Of a stretch of 64,000 bases of DNA, positions 56,773 to 64,000 are shown in pieces. The position numbers and the translations under genes are program-made. The notes beneath the pieces were generated by a model. That model did not search any database, was not told the DNA's origin, and saw nothing but the letters and a program-made list of their open reading frames with translations. Source of the DNA: Hericium rajendrae. Lineage: Eukaryota > Basidiomycota > Agaricomycetes > Russulales > Hericiaceae. The stretch spans positions 2,542,001-2,606,000 of the forward strand of contig CM065884.1 in the NCBI GenBank assembly GCA_033439255.1, given 5' to 3'. Within the stretch, counting starts at the first letter, position 1. The number at the start of each line of letters is the position of its first letter.

Positions 56773-57792
56773 TGATGTGTGGACCCTGGGAATGGAGGCG
56801 GCAGCCAAAACCAAAACCAACAGAGTACCGGGGGGTGCGAGGGGACCAAGTATCTCAAGAGGGGAGCGCCGAGACGTGTAGCTGACGGGTGATCGTACTA
56901 CGGGTAGGGGAGCAAGGCCGCGGAGGGCGAGCTTGCTGCGCGCGGGCGACTTCCGACGCGGCTCTGCTAGGGACGATGACGGTACGACAAGACTCACGGG
57001 TCTTAGGTGATACGGCTTGTAGATAACGGCGCGGCGACGAGTACGACGAATACGATGAGCGACACGAGAAAGTGAGAAGAGCTACGTCTGAGATGTGCTT
57101 AGAGGCTGGGGTGAGAACGTCAAACGGCGGGCTTTGTGAGATCTGAGCTCTGAGGGGAAAAAGGCAGATTCCGTTCTGATTCTCTAAGTCAGTAGCTACG
57201 GTACAAATGGGCAAGGCTGCCTCAGGCGGCCTGGCGCGACTTCCTACGACAACCTCCCGCCGACTGACCCAATCTCCAATTCCTTCCTGATCCTGCCTGC
57301 TCCGGGTCCCTTGGCGAGTGGAGTTGTTGCGGCTCGGCCCGTGCAGGGCAGAGGGCGTGCGCATGGTACGAACGAATCAAAGGCACTGCCTTACAACGTT
57401 GCCCGGGGCGTGCGTCGGGAACGGCGGGCACGTCGAGCTGGAATAGCTGGGATGACGTCAGTAGCGCACTGTCGTGGGCGCCGCTCTTGATCTGGGGGTG
57501 TGTGGGCATTCGAGGGCGCGTTGATTGAGCCGGCTGGTTCTCCGGGCGCGCTTCTGTTCCTGTGCCGCTGACTCGTCCGGCCAGTTGATCTCCGGCCCGT
57601 TTGGTGCATCGGACCACGGGACACCGGCTTTAGTCCGACCTGGTCGGTCCCGAACCCGTGGGAGCGCTTGTCCTGTGCGGGGAGCAACGTCGCGGTGGGC
57701 GGACTTGGTGCGGCTGAGGTGAAGTGAAGCGGGACGGGCAAGGAAGCGGGGAGTGGGCAATGCCGTTACAAGGCGCGCTAAAGGGTGCATCA
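56773..57792 (-). repeat. Candidate LTR of the gypsy-type element
   Basis: About 1.02 kb starting TGATGTGTGG and ending GGTGCATCA, so TGATG/CATCA form the short inverted ends. On the minus strand a purine-rich AGTTAGGGGGAG lies 2 bases before its start, as expected for a polypurine tract next to a 3' LTR. The other LTR would lie beyond the right edge, so identity cannot be tested here. Confidence 0.45.
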
Positions 57793-57989
57793 TTCTCCCC
57801 CTAACTGAAAATTTAGACTCTCCATAGTCTAATCTGGAGCCCCACGAGGGATTCGGGCGCGGGCATGCGTGAAGCTGATTGTGCGACGGCGCCCTGGGTG
57901 GGTGTGCTGCAGTGACCCTATAAAAGGCATCTACGCCCCGGGAGGGCACTCAACTCCAAGCCATCTTCGCGCCCGGCAGTCTTGTCCTG

Positions 57990-58741
57990 ATGAACACCTT
58001 CCTCGATCAAGTCTTCCGCTAGAAAGTGACCTGGCTCCTTGCGGAGCGCTCGTGGACCCCCCTCGACGCGTCCACGCTGTCCAAGCGCGACACGGTCATC
58101 CGGGAACACGAGATCTGGGGTCGAGACCTCATGGTCGCCGTAGTACGTCCAAGCTCACTTGCGGCGTTGTTGCGTACCTGCTAATCTCGAGACTCCAGAA
58201 GGACTACCAGCGTTACACTGGCGCCATCGACGTGGGTCTGCAGGATGACATCACGCAGATGTTGGACCACTTCCTGTCCGAGGCCGCCCGCGCGTCCGGG
58301 AAAGTCCGCCGTTGGCTCGACTGGGGTTGGTACCTCATGCCGTCGCTGAAGCGCGAGTGGCTCGATTCCCTGGAGCACCATCAGGTAGATGCCGCGGACC
58401 GCCTGTCCGTGGCCGAGTCCGAGCTGTGGGAGACGCGCCGCGCGGTGGCCCTGGAGGAAATCGATATCACCTGCCGCAAGTACCAGTATGACGTCATAGA
58501 CGCGGAGGCCTGCAAGCGGGCTCTGGAGCCATTGTTCGCCAGGCTGCATCAAGCGGTCTCCGCGCCGGAGTTGCCGTGGGAAGACGCCGGGGGAGAGGTG
58601 AGCGAGGATCCGCATGAGCTAGAGACGATGCACCGCCTAGTGGCGGAGGCACTTGACCTGGCCAAGCTGCTGCAGCTTCCGCCCTACCGAGCAGACGAGG
58701 AGGGAGCCCGCGACAGGGTCGCGGGAGGGGCCGCGGATTAG
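57990..58741 (+). CDS. Antisense cassette gene 1 of the gypsy-type element
   Basis: Lies between pol and the candidate LTR, opposite to pol. A short first exon (NTFLDQVF...HEIWGRDLMVAV) is followed by an intron-like GTACGTCC...CTCCAG (about 58143-58197) and a helical, charged segment with QRYTGAIDVGLQDDITQMLD, WLDWGWYLMPSLKREWLDSL and DITCRKYQYDVIDAEACKRA. A TATAAAAG box stands just before it (57918-57925). I recognise no domain. The frame is long and codon use is strongly biased to GC, so it was probably coding. Confidence 0.45.
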
Positions 58742-59046
58742 TATAGTACGATGTACGCCGATGGCGAGTATGCCTCGCCGCTCAATTGAACTATTCTGGT
58801 GCAAAAGCGCACTATGCTGTCCGTGTGACCTGCCCGTCGCCGAATAGGCTTCCTGTTCACGAGACGCGGCTGAAATGACAAATGGGCGCCAATCGGGGCC
58901 TGAGATCCTGATTGAGTCCGAAGCGACAACTGTTTTGGCCGGGTGCCCGTGTCGCGGGCTTCTGCGCGAAGCTGCGAAGCTACCTGTACGCGGGGACTTC
59001 TCCGGAGGCAATTCGCCAGGCGCTTCCGTCTTGTCGCGGAGTCCTT

Positions 59047-60832
59047 ATGAATACTGAGTCGCGAGGCGACTCGCTCCTCAGCACCTCGTCTCTCATGGCT
59101 CGCGCGTACGTCGACAACTGCCCCAAGGGTATCCAGGCTCTCGAACGCCTCTTCGGGTCAGGCCACCCGCGCGAAGGTGACCCCGGCAATGTCTGGGCAG
59201 AGTGGATCACCCAGGTTGCCACTTGCTTGGTGAGTCTGCCGGTGCACGTTTTGCTTCCGTCCCCACTGACCACCACTCCTGACAGGGCCCTCTCTTGAGG
59301 TCGAATTCGACCCACCTTGACAACGATTTCTTCTGTCGCGGGATCGCCGACACCCGTGTAGTCTTCAGCCGCCTTGAGCTGAAGTCCGACCGCAAGTGGG
59401 GTGCCAAGGTGCTCGACGTCTTCGAGCCGCCCGAAGACCCGACCGAGACAGAGGACCGGGAGACTGACGAGCTCGAGGAGAGCGACGACGACACCCCGCT
59501 CGCGGCCACGACACCCAAGGGCAAGGGGCCCGCGCAGGTCGCGCCCGTTTCAACGCGCAAGACAGGGCCCCTAAGGGCAAAAAGGTGGCCGCGCCAACCA
59601 ACGAGACCCCGCAGGCCTCGTCTTCCATGCGCACCAGGGCTCCGTCACCGCCCCGCTCGCAGACCGGTGAGCAAGACCGCCTCGAAGTCGCCGCCCTGTT
59701 GACCGCCACCGGTGTCGTAGACGCGTCCGCCGAGCGGGACGTAGACCCAGCTCTGGACGCTCCAGTGTCCGCCGCGACTCGCACGGCCAAGCGCAAGGCC
59801 GTAGCACCTGTCGAGGAGGAGGAGGCGGGGGACGAGATTGTCGAGGTGCCCCCGCCGGCGAAGAGGGCGCGTACGGGGCCGGCTGGCACCGTCGCTGCGA
59901 ACGAGGGGAAAGGGAAGGCCAAGGCCAAGGAGCCCGATGAGAAGTGGGGTCCGGTAAGTACCCATCCCCTCCACCTGTGCTTGACGCTAATTTTCTGTTT
60001 GCATAGTGCTTGCCCGAGCAGTGGTGCACTGCGTGCATCAACGAGGGCAAGGAGTGCCTCCGCCAGGTCCTTCCTGTGAAGAATGTCGGGCGCGCGAAGC
60101 ACGAGCGGTGCTGCGAGTGCAGCGAGAAGCGCACTTCCTGCCTCGCCTGCGTCGACCTCAACGCGCATCTGACGCGGATGGGTGTGCCCGTCGTGGATCC
60201 CGTTGCCGCGCGTGCCGCTGCAGCTTCTTCTGGTCGCAACCAGGTGGTCGACTCCCCCGTGGTCTTGCCGGGGATACCAGACTCTGCGGGCGTGCTCCGT
60301 AAGTCGCTACCCCACTGTTGCTACGCGTTTGCTGACCGGGTGACCGTCCTACAGCCCCGTTCGAGGCGCTCGCATCTCGCCTTCTGTTCCCGGTCTCCGA
60401 CGGCTTCCGTCCAGGGGCCTGGGACTACGTCGACCCCTACGCGTGCATTCCACGCAATTCGTCGCTCCGCCGCACCCTGCTCGCGGAGACCGAGCGGCAG
60501 CTCGTCGGTTTGTACCTCCAACGCATGTCGAACCACGGCCAGATCCTCGCCGTCGAGAGGCTCGTCACGGCCCTCTATACGGGCACGCGCGGCGAGTATA
60601 TCACGGTGGAGGCGGATGAAGAGGGCAAGGTCGCCAAGGACGAGCCTGCGGACGCCGCTAGTGACGCAGAGGAGGAGGCCGCGGCGAGTCCCACCGCGGG
60701 TCCGTCTTCGTGCCCGCTTGCGAGGGAGTCCCCCGTTCCTTCGGTCGAGGGTCCTGGTGAGCCGTTGGAGCCAACGGCGGCTCCTGTCGCTGAGGTGGCC
60801 GCGTCAGAGGAAGTCGTGCCGGCTGACTCCTG
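59047..60832 (+). CDS. Antisense cassette gene 2: Cys-rich protein with acidic/basic low-complexity linker
   Basis: An N-terminal stretch with ARAYVDNCPKGIQALERLFG and WAEWITQVATCL is followed by an intron (about 59229-59286), then LDNDFFCRGIADTRVVFSRL and an acidic segment (DRETDELEESDDDTP). A Lys-rich linker, a second intron (about 59953-60007) and a cysteine cluster (CTACINEGKEC, then CCECSEKRTSCLAC) follow. The cluster resembles the zinc-binding Cys-rich motif seen in many basidiomycete element-linked proteins. An Ala/Glu/Pro-rich tail ends at 60832. A DNA- or RNA-binding accessory role is possible. Exon limits are approximate. Confidence 0.45.
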
Positions 60833-60839
60833 ACGAGCA

Positions 60840-61261
60840 GGGCTGTCGCTTTGCGCGGGGAGGGAAAGATCCTCCCCTTTTAAATTTGCTATCTTGTTTT
60901 GTCGTCGTAGAAGTTGTCGCATACGTTTTGTGTTGCCCGGGCCTTAGGCCCGGCTTTTTACTATAGGTCGCTCGTAATCAGGACGCCGAGTCCTACTGTA
61001 TCGTTGCTCCTGCCGAATGGGAGCCCATCTTGAAGTCTGAACCTGTGTGAATCTAAAGGGGAAAACCAGAAAGAAACAAAGTTGCCCCAGGCGATCTTGT
61101 CAGGGCCTATATGATTGGTGAAGGTAAAATCTGAGTGGTGGATGGTATGAAGATCGCCCAAGGCGAGTTTGTCGCAATGCAAGTAACAATAGATTTATTT
61201 CGTGCGTGTGGGTATTGGTGGGGCGTCCAAGGTCGTCGACACGCTTGACTGACGGCCTCTA
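60840..61261. other. Spacer between antisense cassette and pol, no gene
   Basis: Two similar phrases, GCCCCAGGCGATCTTGTCAG (61083) and GCCCAAGGCGAGTTTGTCGC (61156), form a short local repeat. CCCGGGCCTTAGGCCCGGCTTTT (60936-60958) is a perfect-stem hairpin followed by a T run just after gene 2. No open frame is convincing. Confidence 0.45.
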
Positions 61262-61289
61262 CTCCCCCTAACTGAAAAATGGACTGCCC

Positions 61290-61550
61290 TCAGTCCTCCT
61301 CGCTAGTCGAGTGGGCAGAGGATGCCGCGGGCGAACTTGGTCGGGGCCTGTCGAATTCGCCGAGGTCGCTGCCAGCGGTTTCGTCATCCGGGTCTGTGAC
61401 GGTGGAGGCGAGTAAGCGTTCAAACTGCTCGATGCCAACATCGAGGAAACCTTTCAATGGCGGGTGATCGAGGATGGTACGGGCGAAATACGGGACAACG
61501 CGGTAGGCTGCGGTGGGACGGTCGAATAACGTACCGTCGAGCTCACACAA
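61290..61550 (-). CDS. Pol C-terminal-like frame of the gypsy-type element
   Basis: Contains ELDGTLFDRPTAAYRVVPYF, the sort of sequence that ends basidiomycete gypsy Pol proteins after integrase, then an acidic Ser-rich tail. It lies directly downstream of the integrase frame on the same strand and before the purine-rich tract at 61262-61278. Confidence 0.5.
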   Translation of the reverse strand: MCELDGTLFDRPTAAYRVVPYFARTILDHPPLKGFLDVGIEQFERLLASTVTDPDDETAGSDLGEFDRPRPSSPAASSAHSTSEED

Positions 61551-61718
61551 GAGGTAAGCACGTCCCTTGTTGTGGCCGAGGACGAGGTACGGGCCTAGGT
61601 AGCGCGGTTTGGTCTTTCGGGAATGGCTGGTGCTGTACGCGGAATTGCGGACAAGTACCAGTTCGCCATGGTGAAAGTCAAAGTCGCGGATCGTGCGTTC
61701 ATGTTCCAGTTCGAATTT

Positions 61719-63992
61719 TCATGCTGCCTGGAGGCGGGCCTCGTAGACACAGCTGTGAAGTCGCTGAAGGTCCTTTTGACGCTTCTGCAGGGCAAGAGCG
61801 TGGGAGGCGATCAGGTCGGTAGAGGACAAGATCGCCTCGGGCGGCGGCAGCAGGTAGGTGGCTTCAGCGATATCGAGCGGCATCAGGGGGTGCGTACCGG
61901 TTACCACGAAGTATGGGGAACAGCCCATGCGCCGGCGGATGGTGATACGTTCCGACCAGAACACGGAGTGGGCTGAGTAGCTCCAATTCTTCTCCACGCC
62001 GTCAGCGGCCTTGATCAGGGCTTGGCGTACGTCAAAGTGTGCACGCTCAGCGATGCCGTTGGCTCTCGAGTTATAGCCCGAGATGCGGATATGCCGGACG
62101 TGGTACTTCTTTTCCAGCTGCGTCAAGGCTTTAACGAACGGGCCGCCGTTGTCGGACACGATTTCGGTGAGCATACCCCAGCGGCACAAGATGTCTTGGT
62201 AAATCCAATCAGCAATGTGCTCGCTGCGTTCTTTGCACAGCATGCGCCATTCGGGAAAGTGGGACACAGAGCAGCGCCCTTGGACCAGGTATTGCATAAT
62301 GTTGGATTTCGGCAGGTGCATGGTATCCATGTACATTTTCGCAAATAAAGGCGCGGGCACCGCAACCATTGGCGGGATAAGAACTTTGCGGATCTGGAAT
62401 GCTTGGCAAATATGGCACGAACGGACGAACCAAGCGACATCCGAGCCCATAAAAGGCCACCAGAAACGGACCGCGAGCAGGAGGGCGGTTGCGGCGACGC
62501 CACGGTGTCCCGCGGACTCGTGAGTCTCAACGAGAGCAGCCCAGCGGCCGGTCGGCGGGAGCACTAGTTTGTGCGCATTTGTCTTGTCGCGCTTCCAGAG
62601 GCGGCCACCTTTCATGAAGAAGTCGCGGCAATAACGCAGGAAGCGAGCGTACTCCCGGTCCGTCAATCCGTCAGGGCGGACCGGATGGAGCAGGAAGTCG
62701 GTGACGGCGCGCAGTCGGGCATCCGTGAGGAGGGATTTTTCGGACCTTGGAACGTCTGCGTAGGATGCCAAGTGGTCTTGCAGAGGAGGCGCGACAAAAT
62801 CGCCGGCGGCGACATTGGTCGAGATGAGCTGTTGGGCCAGCTGAGGGCGGTCGTGGCCGATCCGAGGCACATTTATTATGTGTACAAAGCCATAAGCACG
62901 GTCGACCCAGTCATCGAAGTCGTCGTCGGGTTCGGGCGCATCATCGTCCTGGGGGCGGCACCGGGAGAGGCCATCCGGCCCATGCTTCTCGCCAGGGACG
63001 TGAACCAGGGTAAATTGAAACATGAGGATGCCGACAATCCACCGGTTCATGGACGCACTAGGGGCGAGATCGGGATTATTCAGCATGCTGGATATATAAC
63101 AGGCGTCGACTTCGATAATCAGGTTGCGAACGCCAATGAGCCAGAGTTTGAGTGCGCGAAGGCTCCGGTATAGGCCATATAATTCCAGCTTTGGTTGGGA
63201 GAAGCGCGCCTCACGGTCATTCAGGGCGATAGAGCCGAAGCGGGCATACCGGCGAACTTTGGGGTCGTCCACATCTTGTTGACAGAGTAGGTAACCGATG
63301 GCAATATAGGAGGTGTCGACGCCCAGGATCACTGAGGCGGGAGACTCGTAATCTATCGCGCGCAGGGCGGGTGATGCGAGTAGCGCTTGCTTAAGGTCTT
63401 CCTGCGCAGCCAACTGGTCTGGGCCGAACTCGAATGGGGTGTCCTTGTGCGTAAGCCGTACCAGATGATGAGCACGCTTTGCAAAGTTCTTGATGAAGAT
63501 GCGGGCCACGCCAATGGTCCCGAGAAAAGCGCGAACGTCCGAGAGGTCGGTACAAGGTTGCCAGTTGCTGACCTTGGTGAGGTTGCTGAGTTCTGGCAAA
63601 CGGCCCGCCGGCGTGCATCTATGGCCGACGACGATGATCTCCGGCACGCAAAGGACAGTCTTTTTCCCTGAGAAGGTACCACCGCAATATTTCATGCGTT
63701 GGACGACACGGTTCGCGCCCTGGAAGTGTTCCCAGACAAAGCGACGAATACCTGGGTTCCAGGGGATAGTTTCAAAATTTCCACCGGGCAACTCGTAACG
63801 GGTAGCTGGGCCTTTAATGGAGACATCATCGATATAGGGCATGGTGACAGCTGGGATTTCTGGCCGGAGGATTTCGGTAACGTCGTCGTGGAAGATAGGC
63901 ACGGAGTTCGTCCACCCCATGGGCAGCGTAACGAGCCGTTTGGGCCCGAACGGGGTTTGGAACGTGGTCATGTCGCGGGACTCCTCTGCCAA
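61719..63992 (-). CDS. Ty3/gypsy pol: reverse transcriptase, RNase H, integrase (open at right edge)
   Basis: 757 codons visible. In order on the minus strand: reverse transcriptase with LPMGWTNSVPIFHDDV and the catalytic PYIDDV; the connection and RNase H region (DYESPASVILGVDTSYIAIG, LELYGLYRSLRALKLWL); an integrase H2C2 zinc finger (HESAGHRG...CHICQAF); an integrase core with MYMDTMHLP, VSDNGGPF and RANGIAERAHFDVRQAL; then a C-terminal region. The N-terminal part (Gag, protease, first half of reverse transcriptase) must lie beyond 64000. It looks whole in the part seen. Confidence 0.9.
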   Translation of the reverse strand: MAEESRDMTTFQTPFGPKRLVTLPMGWTNSVPIFHDDVTEILRPEIPAVTMPYIDDVSIKGPATRYELPGGNFETIPWNPGIRRFVWEHFQGANRVVQRMKYCGGTFSGKKTVLCVPEIIVVGHRCTPAGRLPELSNLTKVSNWQPCTDLSDVRAFLGTIGVARIFIKNFAKRAHHLVRLTHKDTPFEFGPDQLAAQEDLKQALLASPALRAIDYESPASVILGVDTSYIAIGYLLCQQDVDDPKVRRYARFGSIALNDREARFSQPKLELYGLYRSLRALKLWLIGVRNLIIEVDACYISSMLNNPDLAPSASMNRWIVGILMFQFTLVHVPGEKHGPDGLSRCRPQDDDAPEPDDDFDDWVDRAYGFVHIINVPRIGHDRPQLAQQLISTNVAAGDFVAPPLQDHLASYADVPRSEKSLLTDARLRAVTDFLLHPVRPDGLTDREYARFLRYCRDFFMKGGRLWKRDKTNAHKLVLPPTGRWAALVETHESAGHRGVAATALLLAVRFWWPFMGSDVAWFVRSCHICQAFQIRKVLIPPMVAVPAPLFAKMYMDTMHLPKSNIMQYLVQGRCSVSHFPEWRMLCKERSEHIADWIYQDILCRWGMLTEIVSDNGGPFVKALTQLEKKYHVRHIRISGYNSRANGIAERAHFDVRQALIKAADGVEKNWSYSAHSVFWSERITIRRRMGCSPYFVVTGTHPLMPLDIAEATYLLPPPEAILSSTDLIASHALALQKRQKDLQRLHSCVYEARLQAA

Positions 63993-64000
63993 GAGTCGCT

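Larger units (their letters stand above)
56773..64000 (-). mobile_element. Ty3/gypsy-type LTR element, pol on minus strand, with an antisense two-gene cassette (open at right edge)
   Basis: Reading leftwards from the right edge: pol (reverse transcriptase, RNase H, integrase), a C-terminal pol-like frame (61550-61290), a purine-rich tract (61278-61262), two genes on the opposite strand (60832-57990), a second purine-rich tract of almost the same sequence (57811-57795), then the candidate LTR. It is much more GC-rich than the island before 44 kb and far less decayed than the fossil at 25.7-29.5 kb, so it is younger. The visible pol looks essentially whole; the antisense cassette appears to carry at most a few breaks. 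Confidence 0.7.

Noticed and set aside
59365-60239. Long minus-strand frames (up to 267 codons) opposite the antisense cassette
   Set aside because: They are shadows of GC-rich coding sequence on the plus strand, with no recognisable motif and low-complexity composition.

Overview
The window looks like basidiomycete (Agaricomycete-type) nuclear DNA. Introns are short (about 50-65 nt) with GT..AG ends, there is a Plavaka transposase of the kind typical of mushroom-forming fungi, and two conserved host genes, a class V myosin and a Skt5/Chs4-type chitin synthase activator, sit side by side. No rRNA, complete tRNA or CRISPR array was seen.

Layout. Positions 1-43.5 kb form an AT-rich island of nested transposons and dead genes. 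Its layers are: (i) old hosts: an unrecognised decayed multi-exon gene (1-5.4 kb), a Plavaka transposase (18.3-8.1 kb, minus strand), a DUF6532-like multi-exon pseudogene (18.9-23.0 kb), a Tc1/mariner relic (24.6-25.7 kb) and a Ty3/gypsy Gag-protease fossil (25.7-29.5 kb); (ii) a Helitron-like family, called H here, with copies at 0.3-3.4, 9.1-16.2, 10.8-14.2, 30.1-33.1 and 34.2-41.9 kb, plus partial pieces; (iii) hAT-like non-autonomous elements, called X here, inside H copies (14.3-16.1, 36.1-38.7, 38.8-40.4 kb), carrying exon fragments; (iv) a very active foldback MITE family, called CATCAGG here, with 13 complete copies that cut into every other layer, each flanked by a 2-bp target duplication.

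From 44.0 to 52.1 kb lies ordinary host sequence: myosin V on the minus strand and the SEL1-repeat chitin synthase activator on the plus strand, head to head across about 350 bp. Both families act in polarised delivery or activation of cell-wall synthesis. From 52.1 to 56.7 kb there are TA-flanked MITEs and decayed gene fragments with leucine-rich-repeat-like stretches. From 56.8 kb to the right edge there is a GC-rich Ty3/gypsy-type LTR element whose pol runs on the minus strand. A two-gene antisense cassette lies between pol and the LTR.

The best candidates for undescribed systems are the CATCAGG MITE family, the H family with its asymmetric ends and an insertion site that can be read exactly from the split Plavaka gene, and the X elements that carry exon-intron modules. 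Functions were assigned from motifs read by eye; no database search was run.
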